24,710 nt of DNA from Candidatus Eiseniibacteriota bacterium (GTDB lineage: Bacteria; Eisenbacteria; RBG-16-71-46), in assembly GCA_021414165.1 (NCBI GenBank), contig JAIOPA010000175.1, positions 1 to 24,710 on the forward strand, written 5' to 3'. Position numbers and translations under genes: made by a program. Below the pieces are notes generated by a model that saw nothing but the letters and a program-made list of their open reading frames with translations, did no database searches and had not been told where the DNA came from. This document shows positions 15,551 through 23,131 of this stretch, one piece after another (positions within the stretch are counted from its first letter, which is position 1; every line of letters begins with the position of its first letter).

Positions 15551-16556
15551 GATCGGACTGGATCTCCTCGCGGATATGTTCGTTGACCTTCTGCTCGACG
15601 AACGTGGTGAGCGTGCGGATCGCGCTGCGGAACGCGCGCGGGCCGCTCGAACCATGCCCGATGAAGCAGACTCCGTTGACGCCCAGCAGTGGGGCTGCGC
15701 CGTACTCCTGCCAATCGATACGCGCGCGCAGACGATCGAGCGCGCCCTTCATGAACAGCGCGCCGACCATGGCGAGCGGATCGCGCTTGATCTCGGCCTT
15801 GACCGAGCGGCCGAGGAACGTGGCCGCGCTCTCGGCGGTCTTGAGCAGCACGTTGCCCGTGAAGCCATCGGCGACCATGACGTCGCACGTGCCCTTGAAC
15901 AGGTCACGGCCCTCGACGGGCCCGATGAAGTTGAGACCGCGCGCCGCCTTGATGAGCGGGATCGTCTCCTGCACGAGCGCGTTGCCCTTGGACTCCTCTT
16001 CGCCGATCGACAGCAGACCGACGCGGACGTCCTGACGCTCGAGCAGGAAGCGCGCATACACCGCGCCCATATGCGCGAACTGCACGAGCCACGGCGCCTT
16101 CACCTCGGCGTTGGCGCCGACGTCCAGGACGACCGTGCCATTCTCCGAGTTGGGGATGAACGCCGCCAGAGCGGGGCGCGACACGCCCTCGAGACGCCCG
16201 AGACCCAATAGCGCACTCGCCACCACAGCGCCGGTGTTACCTGCGCTGAAGATGGCGTCCAGCTCACGCTCCTTGTGGAGTTGCGTGAGCACACCGAGGG
16301 AGGTGCCGGCCTTCCGTGCCGCGGCGGCCGCCTTGGCGCCCATGTCGACCTTCTCGGCCGCGTGGACGATGCGCACCTGCGACTCGCTGACCCGGGCGCG
16401 CTTGAGCGCAGCCCGGATCTCGGTCTGGTCTCCGACGAGGGTGAGCGCAAAACGCCCAGGCCACTCGCGGAGTGCGAGCGCGGCGCCTTCGGCCACCGGT
16501 AAGGGGCCGAAGTCGCCTCCCATCGCATCAATCCCGATGCGCGGGATAGAGGTCAT
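15534..16556 (-). CDS. plsX: Phosphate acyltransferase PlsX
   Basis: PlsX converts acyl-ACP to acyl-phosphate, feeding PlsY in the first step of phospholipid synthesis. The 340-residue protein opens with the hallmark IGIDAMGGDFGP and continues with FSAGNTGAVVASAL, LDVGANAE, GEEESKGN and VADGFTGNVLLKTAE, all typical of the family. It lies between rpmF (15 bases upstream) and fabH (17-base overlap), the conserved order in many Gram-negative bacteria. The function is secure and nothing unusual is seen. Confidence 0.97.
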   Translation of the reverse strand: MTSIPRIGIDAMGGDFGPLPVAEGAALALREWPGRFALTLVGDQTEIRAALKRARVSESQVRIVHAAEKVDMGAKAAAAARKAGTSLGVLTQLHKERELDAIFSAGNTGAVVASALLGLGRLEGVSRPALAAFIPNSENGTVVLDVGANAEVKAPWLVQFAHMGAVYARFLLERQDVRVGLLSIGEEESKGNALVQETIPLIKAARGLNFIGPVEGRDLFKGTCDVMVADGFTGNVLLKTAESAATFLGRSVKAEIKRDPLAMVGALFMKGALDRLRARIDWQEYGAAPLLGVNGVCFIGHGSSGPRAFRSAIRTLTTFVEQKVNEHIREEIQSDHDSAA

Positions 16557-16571
16557 GAAGAGCGTCCGTCG

Positions 16572-16754
16572 CTAGACTTCGCGCGACGGGCCGACCTGTT
16601 CACCCTTGTAGTAGCCACACGTCCCGCAGATGCGGTGCGGGACCTGAGGGGACCCGCAGTGGGCGCACTTCGAAAGGCCCGGCTTGCCGAGCTTCCAGTG
16701 GGTGCGCCGCTTCTTGCCGCGCGTGTGCGAGTGACGTCGCTTCGGAACCGCCAT
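16572..16754 (-). CDS. rpmF: 50S ribosomal protein L32
   Basis: This 60-residue basic ribosomal protein starts MAVPKRRHSHTRGKKRRTHW, the family hallmark. It keeps both zinc-binding pairs, Cys30-x2-Cys33 (CAHC) and Cys43-x2-Cys46 (CGTC), so it is the zinc-containing form. A GGAGG ribosome site lies 10 bases before the ATG. It follows yceD and precedes plsX, a coupling of ribosome and lipid genes widely conserved in bacteria. Confidence 0.98.
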   Translation of the reverse strand: MAVPKRRHSHTRGKKRRTHWKLGKPGLSKCAHCGSPQVPHRICGTCGYYKGEQVGPSREV

Positions 16755-16797
16755 GACGCTTCAACCTCCGTTGGCCGGAACGATGCCCCTGTGTGGC

Positions 16798-17280
16798 TCA
16801 GTCGTCGGCCTGGGGCGTGCAACCGCACGGTCCCAGCGACAACTCGGCACCACAACTCGGGCACAGCCCCGGACAGTCCTCCCGGCAATAGGGAGTGATC
16901 GGCAACTCCAACAGCAGGGCCTCGCGCACCGCTTCGCGCAGGTCCAACCGCCGGCCATCGTGGAACAACATGTGATCGTCGCGCTCGAGTTGGTCCTGCT
17001 CCTCACGCGACGTACTACCGGTCCGTTCTGCGTAAATCACCATCGGCACTTCGAGCGGGAGGTCGAACTCCCGCAGGCAGCGCACGCACTCGAGGTGGGC
17101 CCGGGACTGCACCGAGCCTCGCACGGTCACCCGCGCGCCCGACTGTTCAATCACGAACGTGCCGCGAACTTGTTCGCGCCATTCGGGTTGCAACAGTCCG
17201 ACGTCGGACGCCGCGGCCTCTTCCTCCGTCCGGTCCATGCCCGGGCGGAAGGTGGCGAGATCGAGGACGAATCCGGTCAT
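16798..17280 (-). CDS. yceD: YceD/DUF177 family protein (rRNA accumulation factor)
   Basis: The 160-residue protein belongs to the DUF177/YceD family, linked in E. coli and plants to 23S rRNA accumulation and nearly always next to rpmF, as here. Visible marks are the CVRC pair (65-68) in HLECVRCLREF and the conserved block DLREAVREALLLELP (113-127). A cysteine-rich end follows (YCREDCPGLCPSCG, then PCGC) that could bind zinc. It is the first gene of the lipid cluster. The start ATG lies about 45 bases downstream of a promoter candidate. The molecular activity of the family is not well defined. Confidence 0.92.
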   Translation of the reverse strand: MTGFVLDLATFRPGMDRTEEEAAASDVGLLQPEWREQVRGTFVIEQSGARVTVRGSVQSRAHLECVRCLREFDLPLEVPMVIYAERTGSTSREEQDQLERDDHMLFHDGRRLDLREAVREALLLELPITPYCREDCPGLCPSCGAELSLGPCGCTPQADD

Positions 17281-17323
17281 ACCGACAAAGGACGGCCGGT
17301 GGCCGTCCCCCTCAAACGAGCAA

Positions 17324-17353
17324 AAACTAGCATAGGGCCTTCGGTACCGTCCA
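17324..17353 (-). promoter_or_regulatory. Candidate promoter of the yceD-rpmF-plsX-fab operon
   Basis: On the minus strand, TGGACG (17353-17348) is followed by an 18-base spacer and TAGTTT (17329-17324). The string TATGCTAG covers the -10 region and offers TATGCT as another hexamer. The ATGCTAG core is shared with the candidates at 3451-3479 and 23061-23091. It is placed about 45 bases before the yceD start, in the only gap upstream of this long operon. Confidence 0.4.
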
Positions 17354-17365
17354 CCCCGGCGAATC

Positions 17366-17399
17366 CGGAGGGGGCACCCGGGTCCGGATGCCCCCTCCG
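17366..17399 (-). terminator. Hairpin downstream of ndk
   Basis: An 11-base-pair perfect stem (CGGAGGGGGCA/TGCCCCCTCCG) encloses a 12-base loop, 17 bases after the ndk stop. No T run follows on the minus strand, so it may act as a GC-rich intrinsic terminator, an mRNA-end protector, or both. It separates the sucCD-ndk genes from the yceD promoter. Confidence 0.65.
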
Positions 17400-17416
17400 T
17401 TCGCCCGCGGGTGAAC

Positions 17417-17839
17417 TCAATGCGACAGCGCCGCGACGCCGAAGAACAGCTTCACCTCGCGCTCCGCCGAGGGAACGCTGTCCGAGGCGTGGACCGAGTT
17501 GCGGCCCTTGGACTCGGCGAAAAGCTTGCGGATCGTGCCCTCGGCCGCGGCGGCCGGGTCCGTGGCGCCGATGACCTCGCGCAGCTTGGCCACGGCACCC
17601 TCGCGCTCCAGGCAGCAGAGCATGACCGGGGCAGACGTCATGAAGTCCACGAGCTCCGGGAAGAAGCCCTTGCCGACGTGCTCGGCGTAGAACTCGTTGC
17701 ACTGCTCGCGGGTCAGGCGGGTGTAGCGCGCCTCGACCAGCTTGAAGCCCTCGCCCTCGACGTGGGCGATGATCTTGCCGACCAGGTTACGGGTGGTCGC
17801 GTCCGGCTTGACGATGAACAGCGTACGTTCGATGGCCAC
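17417..17839 (-). CDS. ndk: Nucleoside diphosphate kinase
   Basis: Ndk exchanges phosphate between nucleoside di- and triphosphates through a phospho-histidine. The 140-residue protein has the active-site block GRNSVHASDS with His117 and the N-terminal ERTLFIVKPDA hallmark. The start is a GTG with AGGAG seven bases upstream. The frame is open for another 212 codons upstream, through sucD, but that stretch is not family-like. It lies 91 bases after sucD. SucCD makes ATP or GTP and Ndk equilibrates these pools, so the pairing is functionally sensible. Confidence 0.97.
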   Translation of the reverse strand: MAIERTLFIVKPDATTRNLVGKIIAHVEGEGFKLVEARYTRLTREQCNEFYAEHVGKGFFPELVDFMTSAPVMLCCLEREGAVAKLREVIGATDPAAAAEGTIRKLFAESKGRNSVHASDSVPSAEREVKLFFGVAALSH

Positions 17840-17930
17840 GGAGAGTCTCCTTGAAGCGGCAGCCGCTGGGGCGCCGCGCTGTTGGTGCGTGGGGTGAGTG
17901 CCGGCCCCGTGGAGACGGGACCGGTGGAGT

Positions 17931-19067
17931 CTACTTCTTGTTGCGGGCCGCTGCCTTGGCCGGCTGCTTGGAAGCCTTCTTGGCGACCTTCTTGGCCGGC
18001 TTGGGGGCGGGCTTGGACTTCTTGGCCGGCTTGGCCGCCGCCTTCTTGGCGGGGGCAGCCTTCTTGGCCGGCGCGGCCTTCTTCGGAGCCGCCTTCTTGG
18101 CAGGCGCCGCCTTCTTGGCCGGAGCCGCCTTGGCCGGGGCCTTCTTCGCAGCTCCCTTGGCCCTCGCGCGGCGCCGCTGCAGCAGCTCGGCGACCAGGCC
18201 CGGGATCTCGGACGGGATGCGCGCCACCGGCACGCCTGCCGCCTCGAACGCCGCCATCTTCTCGGCCGCCGTACCCGTGCCGCCCGAGATGATCGCACCG
18301 GCGTGGCCCATGCGCTTGCCCGGAGGCGCGGTCTGGCCGGCCACGAACGCGACCACGGGCTTGGAGACGTGGCGCTTGATGAACTGCGCCGCCTGCTCCT
18401 CGGCGTTGCCGCCGATCTCGCCCATGAGCACGATCGCCTCGGTCTTGGGATCGGCCTCGAACAGCGTGAGCGCATCGATGAAGTCGGTGCCGATCACGGG
18501 GTCACCGCCGATGCCGAGACACGTGGTCTGGCCCAGGCCGGCGTCGGTGAGCTGCTTCACGACCTCGTAGGTGAGCGTGCCGCTCTTGCTCACCACGCCG
18601 ATCGGGCCCGGCGTGCAGATGTGACCGGGCAGGATGCCGACCTTGGACTGGCCCGGCGTGATGAGACCGGGGCAGTTGGGGCCGATCAAGCGAGGACGGC
18701 CGAGCGTGTTGTTCGGGCCACGCAGGTTGTTGACCTTGTGCCACGCGGCGAGCGTGTCGCGCACCGGCACGCCCTCGGTGATGCACACGATGAGCGCGAT
18801 GCCGGCATCGGCGGCCTCGTGGATGGCGTCGGCGGCGAAGGGCGCCGGCACGTAGATCACCGAGGCGTTCGCCTTGGTGGCTTCCACAGCCTCGGCGACC
18901 GAGTCGAACACCGGCACGCCGTGGATCTCGGTGCCGCCCTTACCGGGCGTGACACCGCCCACGACCTTGGTGCCGTACGCGATCATCTGCTGCGTGTGGA
19001 ACGCGCCATCGCGGCCGGTGATGCCCTGCACGATCAGACGGGTGTTGCGGTCGATCAGGATGCTCAC
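17931..19067 (-). CDS. sucD: Succinyl-CoA synthetase alpha subunit with histone H1-like tail
   Basis: This is the alpha subunit of the TCA enzyme that links succinyl-CoA cleavage to NTP synthesis. The catalytic part (1-297) matches the normal length of about 290. It has the CoA-binding GITGRDGAFHT (15-25), IGPNCPGLI (128-136), SKSGTLTYE and the phosphohistidine His255 in GHAGAI. Residues 298-378 are an added tail of about 80 residues built almost only from Lys, Ala and Pro, with repeated PAKKAA units, resembling bacterial histone H1/Hc1 C-termini. The tail is in frame with no internal start to suggest a separate gene. The start is GTG, overlapping the sucC stop as GTGA, with AGGAGG just upstream. 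Confidence 0.96.
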   Translation of the reverse strand: MSILIDRNTRLIVQGITGRDGAFHTQQMIAYGTKVVGGVTPGKGGTEIHGVPVFDSVAEAVEATKANASVIYVPAPFAADAIHEAADAGIALIVCITEGVPVRDTLAAWHKVNNLRGPNNTLGRPRLIGPNCPGLITPGQSKVGILPGHICTPGPIGVVSKSGTLTYEVVKQLTDAGLGQTTCLGIGGDPVIGTDFIDALTLFEADPKTEAIVLMGEIGGNAEEQAAQFIKRHVSKPVVAFVAGQTAPPGKRMGHAGAIISGGTGTAAEKMAAFEAAGVPVARIPSEIPGLVAELLQRRRARAKGAAKKAPAKAAPAKKAAPAKKAAPKKAAPAKKAAPAKKAAAKPAKKSKPAPKPAKKVAKKASKQPAKAAARNKK

Positions 19068-20203
19068 GCCCCCACCTCCTGCGCCTTCTCGATCACCATG
19101 CGCACGGCTTCATCCATGCTGGTGGTGGCGCTGAGACCAAAGTCATTCAGGATCTGCCGCGCCTTCTCCTCGTTCGTCCCCGTGAGGCGGATGACGAGCG
19201 GCACGGACAGCGGCGACGCGGTGAGCGAGGCCACGATGCCGTTGGCGACGTCGTCGCAGCGCGTGATGCCACCGAAGATGTTGAACAGGATGCCGCGCAC
19301 ATGCGACTCGGTGGTGATGATCTTGAGCGCCGCGGTCACCTTCTCCGGGTTCGACGAGCCGCCGATGTCCAAGAAGTTCGCGGGTTCGCCGCCGTAGTGC
19401 TTGATCACGTCCATGGTGGCCATGGCGAGGCCGGCGCCATTGACGACACAGCCGATGTCGCCATCGAGCTTCACGTACGACAGGCCCTTCTCACGCGCCA
19501 GGCGCGCACCGGGCGTCTCCTCGGCGGGGTCACGCCAGTTGTCCCAGTCCTTGTGGCGGAACTCGGCGTTGTCGTCGAGGACGACCTTGGCATCGAGCGC
19601 GATGACCTTGCCCTCGGGCGTGACGGCCAGCGGATTGATCTCGGCGAGCGAGCAGTCGCCCTCCATGTACACGCGGTAGAGACGCATGAGGATGTCGGCC
19701 GCCTGCGACGCCTGCTTGAAGTCCGGGAACAGCGGCGTCATGAGGTTGCGCGCGTGGTACGAGCGCAGGCCCTCAAGCGGGATGTGGAACTTCACGATCT
19801 TCTCGGGCGCGGTCTTGGCGACCTCTTCGATGTCCACGCCACCCTCGGCGGACAGCATGACGAGCGGCGCCTTCTTCTCACGGTCCATGACGATCGCGCA
19901 GTAGTACTCCTTGGCGATGTCGGCGGCCTGGGCCACGAGCACCTTGTGCACGGGCAGGCCCTTGATGGTGAGCGCCAGGATGTCGCGCGCCTTGTCGTAG
20001 GCCTCGTCGGGGTTGTGCGCGAGCTTCACGCCACCGGCCTTGCCGCGGCCACCGGCCTGCACCTGCGCCTTGATCACCACGGTGCCGCCGAGCGAGGCCG
20101 CGATGTCACGCGCCTCTTCCGGCGTGCCCGCGACCTGACCCGGCAGCACCGGCATGCCGAAGCGCGCGAACAGTTCCTTGCCCTGATATTCGTGGAGGTT
20201 CAT
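19064..20203 (-). CDS. sucC: Succinyl-CoA synthetase beta subunit
   Basis: The beta subunit carries the nucleotide-binding ATP-grasp fold and pairs with SucD. The 379-residue protein starts MNLHEYQGKELFARFGMPV, the family hallmark. It contains KAQVQAGGRGKAGGVKL (about 45-61), LAEINPLAV and GILFNIFGGITRCD near the C-terminus. The ATG at 20203 follows GGGAGA. The open frame extends further upstream to 20653, but without family similarity. Nucleotide preference (ATP or GTP) cannot be stated from the sequence alone. Confidence 0.97.
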   Translation of the reverse strand: MNLHEYQGKELFARFGMPVLPGQVAGTPEEARDIAASLGGTVVIKAQVQAGGRGKAGGVKLAHNPDEAYDKARDILALTIKGLPVHKVLVAQAADIAKEYYCAIVMDREKKAPLVMLSAEGGVDIEEVAKTAPEKIVKFHIPLEGLRSYHARNLMTPLFPDFKQASQAADILMRLYRVYMEGDCSLAEINPLAVTPEGKVIALDAKVVLDDNAEFRHKDWDNWRDPAEETPGARLAREKGLSYVKLDGDIGCVVNGAGLAMATMDVIKHYGGEPANFLDIGGSSNPEKVTAALKIITTESHVRGILFNIFGGITRCDDVANGIVASLTASPLSVPLVIRLTGTNEEKARQILNDFGLSATTSMDEAVRMVIEKAQEVGA

Positions 20204-20518
20204 CGGATCTCCCAGGGCCGTGACCGGTGCGCAAGGCTGCGCACGATGACGGCGGAGGACATAGGTGGGGGGAGGAAAAGACGGGCAAAGGTAATGGACC
20301 CGGGGCGATATGGGCAAACGGTCCGGAAGGGGCGTTCCGGGGCGGGACGGCGGGCTGCTCCGGGGAATCTGCGCGTTCCGGGCGGCGCTCGGGTGGGCGC
20401 CTCTGGGGTAGCCAAGAATCCCGTTCCCTAGGCCCGCCCTGAACGTTAAGCTCTTTTCACCCCCAGTAGCGCCCCGGGCTGCGCTCATGCCCCCGGAACC
20501 CATGACTGGAGCCGCAGC
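20204..20518. other. 315-base gap between divergent sucC and secreted-protein genes
   Basis: The region should hold promoters for both directions, but neither is clear. Toward sucC there is TTGCCC, a 17-base spacer and TTACCT about 95 bases before the ATG, a poor -10. Toward the plus-strand gene, GTTAAG near 20445 is the only AT-rich hexamer. No RNA gene, repeat or small open frame is supported. Confidence 0.5.
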
Positions 20519-21289
20519 ATGCTCAAGGCCGTCCGCTCCACCCTGCTCGCGCTGGGACTGGTGTGCGTTGCCGTCCCCTCGCTCGCCGGCACGATCGTGC
20601 TTGAACCTTGGACGACGCCGTTCCCTCCCAACCTGTGCCTCGAGGACACGCACGCTGCGGTGATCTTCGCGGGGCCGTATTGCGACGGATTCAGTTGCCC
20701 TCCGGGGACCATTCGATTCGGCCCCTGCAACGGCAGCAACAGCACCGAGTTCAGCGTGCTTTCCTCAGAGTCGTTCGGGACGTTCACTCGTTACGTCGAT
20801 CTTCAGGGAGAGACGGTCTCGAGCGGCATCCTGCCATCGGCCCAGCGGATCGACTTCCGACATGGCGACATTCCGGTCTGGCTCTCGGTGCTGGACTATC
20901 AGTGGTCCATCCCGGGTGGCTTCAATCTGCCCGCCCACGGGGTGGATGAACTCCAGTTCGAGGTCCTCGGCACCCCGGGGATCGACCCTCCGATCTCGGT
21001 GACCGTGATCCTCTGGGGGCTGACCGGCCAGCTGACGCTCACTCGGTCCATCACCCAGCCGGGCCTGGTCTCGCTACCACTCGCCGACTTCGAATCGGTG
21101 ACCGGCTACACGGGCACGGATGTGAATGAGGTCTCGGTCGAGTTCAGCAACTGTCCGAATGCCGATTGCACCGGCCTGCCTCCCGCGACCGCAGGCGGCT
21201 TCTCGCTCGGCCCGATCTCGTTCCACAGCACGCTTCCGACGCCGACGAAGCAGCGCTCGTGGTCACAGGTGAAGTCGATCTACCGGTAA
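20519..21289 (+). CDS. Secreted cysteine-containing protein of unknown function
   Basis: The 256-residue protein has a clear signal peptide (MLKAVRSTLLALGLVCVAVPSLA, cleavage near 23). The mature part is rich in short beta-like segments and has six cysteines: Cys40, 55, 60, 70, 212 and 217. Three disulfides are possible, which suits the periplasm or cell surface. I recognise no domain. The middle (about 85-235) could be a beta sandwich of the carbohydrate-binding type, but this is a guess from composition. The last residues, KQRSWSQVKSIYR, are basic and aromatic after a Pro/Thr linker and look like a detachable C-terminal motif. GGAG lies seven bases before the ATG. It is one of two plus-strand genes, and a strong terminator follows it. 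Confidence 0.8.
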   Translation: MLKAVRSTLLALGLVCVAVPSLAGTIVLEPWTTPFPPNLCLEDTHAAVIFAGPYCDGFSCPPGTIRFGPCNGSNSTEFSVLSSESFGTFTRYVDLQGETVSSGILPSAQRIDFRHGDIPVWLSVLDYQWSIPGGFNLPAHGVDELQFEVLGTPGIDPPISVTVILWGLTGQLTLTRSITQPGLVSLPLADFESVTGYTGTDVNEVSVEFSNCPNADCTGLPPATAGGFSLGPISFHSTLPTPTKQRSWSQVKSIYR

Positions 21290-21301
21290 CGCGCACCCAA
21301 G

Positions 21302-21340
21302 CGAACGGCCGCCCTCGCACCTCGCGAGAGCGGCCGTTCG
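21302..21340. terminator. Bidirectional hairpin terminator between convergent genes
   Basis: An 11-base-pair perfect stem (CGAACGGCCGC/GCGGCCGTTCG) encloses a second 5-base-pair stem (CTCGC/GCGAG). It lies 12 bases after the secreted-protein stop and 15 bases after the aldehyde dehydrogenase stop on the other strand. The following bases are GCTTTGTGG on the plus strand, a weak T-rich tail. The position between convergent genes supports two-way termination. Confidence 0.85.
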
Positions 21341-21355
21341 GCTTTGTGGCTTCGG

Positions 21356-22840
21356 CTAGTTGTTGTCGATCTGCGCGCGCTGGACCTTGCCGCTGAAGTC
21401 GACGTACAGGCTCTTCCACTCGGTGAACGCGTCGAGCATGGTGTGGCCGGCCTCGCGGTGGCCATTGCCCGTGCCGCGCGTGCCGCCGAACGGCAGGTGC
21501 GTCTCGGCGCCCGTGGTGCCGTGGTTCACGTACACGATGCCGGTGGTGAGGTCGCGCATCGCCGTGAACGCGGCGTTCACGTTGCTCGTGAAGATGCTCG
21601 ACGACAGCCCGAACGGCGTCTCGTTGTTGACCGCGATCGCCTCCTCGAGCGACTTCACCTTCACGAAGCCGACCACGGGTCCGAAGATCTCCTCCTGCGC
21701 TACGCGCATCTTGGCCTGCACGCCGGTAAGTACGGTGGGCTGGAAGAAGTGGCCGTTATCGAGCCCGGCGCCCGTGGCGCGCGCGCCGCCGGTGGCGATG
21801 GTGACGCCCTCTTCGGCCGCGACCTTCATGTAGCCCGAGACGCGCTGCATCTGCTTGTCGTTCACGAGCGGGCCCATCTCGACGCCGTCCTTCAGGCCAT
21901 CGCCCAGCTTCAAGGCCTGCGCGCGCTGCACCACGAGCTTCACGAGTTCGTCGTGCACGCGCTCGTGCACGATGACGCGGCTGGTGGCCGTGCAGCGCTG
22001 GCCGGTCGTGCCGAACGCGCCCCACGCGACCGCATTGGCGGCCAGCGAGACGTCGGCGTCATCCATGACGATCACGCCATTCTTGCCGCCCATCTCGAGC
22101 GACACGCGCTTGCCGAGCCGCGCGCCCTCGGTGGCGATCTGCGCGCCGATGGCATTGGAGCCGGTGAACGACACCACATCGACGCCCGGGTGCTGCACCA
22201 TGGGCCAGCCGACGTTCTTGCCGTTGCCATGCACCACGTTGAACACACCGGCCGGAAGACCGACCTCCTCGAACAGCTTGGCGAGGTGATAGCCCATCTC
22301 GGGCGTCTCTTCCGACGGCTTGAACACGACCGTGTTACCGGCGAGCAGCGCCGGGAAGATCTTCCAGGTCGGCACGGCGAACGGGAAGTTCCACGCGGTG
22401 ATCACGCCCACCACGCCGATCGGCACGCGCACGCTCATCGCCCACTTGTTCGGCATCTCGGACGGCGTGGTGACGCCGTACATGCGACGGCCCTCGCCGG
22501 CGGCCAGGTACGCCATGTCGACGCCTTCCTGCACGTCGCCGCGCGTCTCGATGAGGATCTTGCCCATCTCACGCGTCGCCGCCTGAGCGAGCATCTCCTT
22601 CTTCTCGGCGATCAACTGGCCGAGCTTGTAGAGCATCTCGCCACGCTTGGGCGCGGGAGTGAGCTGCCACATGCGCATGGCACCACGCGCAGCCTTGACC
22701 GCGTCATCGAGATCATCGGCGCCCGACTCGGGGAACGTGCCGAGCTTGTCGCCGGTGGCCGGGTTGAGGTTCTCGAACGTCTTGCCCGAACGCGCGGGCA
22801 CCCACTTGCCACCGATGTAGTTCTGGAAGGTCTGGGACAT
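21356..22840 (-). CDS. NAD(P)-dependent aldehyde dehydrogenase
   Basis: The 494-residue enzyme oxidises an aldehyde to the acid. It has the full superfamily set: Asn151 (TAWNFPFAVP), Lys174 (VVFKPSEETP), FTGS (225-228), catalytic Glu249 (LEMGGKN) and nucleophile Cys283 (GQRCTATSR). The C-terminal block GNGHREAGHTMLDAFTEWK suggests a semialdehyde-type subfamily, near the 2-oxoglutarate semialdehyde or aminoadipate semialdehyde enzymes. The substrate cannot be settled here. The ATG at 22840 follows GGAG and gives the expected N-terminus (FQNYIGGKWV). It stands alone, with no catabolic gene next to it. Confidence 0.93.
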   Translation of the reverse strand: MSQTFQNYIGGKWVPARSGKTFENLNPATGDKLGTFPESGADDLDDAVKAARGAMRMWQLTPAPKRGEMLYKLGQLIAEKKEMLAQAATREMGKILIETRGDVQEGVDMAYLAAGEGRRMYGVTTPSEMPNKWAMSVRVPIGVVGVITAWNFPFAVPTWKIFPALLAGNTVVFKPSEETPEMGYHLAKLFEEVGLPAGVFNVVHGNGKNVGWPMVQHPGVDVVSFTGSNAIGAQIATEGARLGKRVSLEMGGKNGVIVMDDADVSLAANAVAWGAFGTTGQRCTATSRVIVHERVHDELVKLVVQRAQALKLGDGLKDGVEMGPLVNDKQMQRVSGYMKVAAEEGVTIATGGARATGAGLDNGHFFQPTVLTGVQAKMRVAQEEIFGPVVGFVKVKSLEEAIAVNNETPFGLSSSIFTSNVNAAFTAMRDLTTGIVYVNHGTTGAETHLPFGGTRGTGNGHREAGHTMLDAFTEWKSLYVDFSGKVQRAQIDNN

Positions 22841-23022
22841 GGCCACTCCGGATCGCAGGTGGTTTCGTCGCGCGAAGGTCGCGCCGCACGCGATGGCCGA
22901 GCCATCCACACACACCCGCTAGAGATAAGGACGGGTCAGACTAGGGGGGCGGCGGCGCGGGGCGCAAGCATGGCCGCGGAGGGCGGTCCCAGCGGCTGTT
23001 CCCGCTGTGTGCGGGTGGGCAG

Positions 23023-23049
23023 TTCGCTCGCCCCGGGGCGATTGGAGGG
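23023..23049 (+). repeat. Left inverted repeat flanking the DUF2442-DUF4160 gene
   Basis: This 27-base sequence is the reverse complement of 23723-23749 with only two mismatches. Its centre is the perfect 14-base palindrome TCGCCCCGGGGCGA (23028-23041). Weaker similarity between the two ends continues outward: GGTC, nine bases, then GTTCCC occur at 22985-23003, matching the right end at 23776-23794 in inverse order. It lies 82 bases before the gene start. Confidence 0.85.
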
Positions 23050-23060
23050 TGCGGCGGGGC

Positions 23061-23091
23061 TTGACGCGGAGCTTTTCGCAGATGCTAGCGT
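23061..23091 (+). promoter_or_regulatory. Candidate promoter of the DUF2442-DUF4160 gene
   Basis: TTGACG (23061-23066) and an extended TGC-TAGCGT (-10 at 23086-23091) are separated by 19 bases, slightly long. The string GATGCTAGCGT is identical to the candidate promoter inside aroB. An inverted repeat, GCTAGCG (23084-23090) and CGTTAGC (23097-23103), overlaps the -10 and could be an operator. The start codon follows about 40 bases later. Confidence 0.4.
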
Positions 23092-23131
23092 TCTTGCGTT
23101 AGCGCGGGGTGGTTCGGCAGAGGAGCGTGCG

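Noticed and set aside
17840..18475. Upstream extension of the ndk frame as a large Arg/Pro-rich protein
   Set aside because: It is an out-of-frame reading of the sucD Lys/Ala/Pro tail. The GTG at 17839 with AGGAG gives the exact Ndk N-terminus.
21344..23131. N-terminal extension of the DUF2442-DUF4160 open frame back through the aldehyde dehydrogenase region
   Set aside because: The upstream part is antisense to the dehydrogenase. A good ribosome site precedes the ATG at 23132, which begins the DUF2442 domain.
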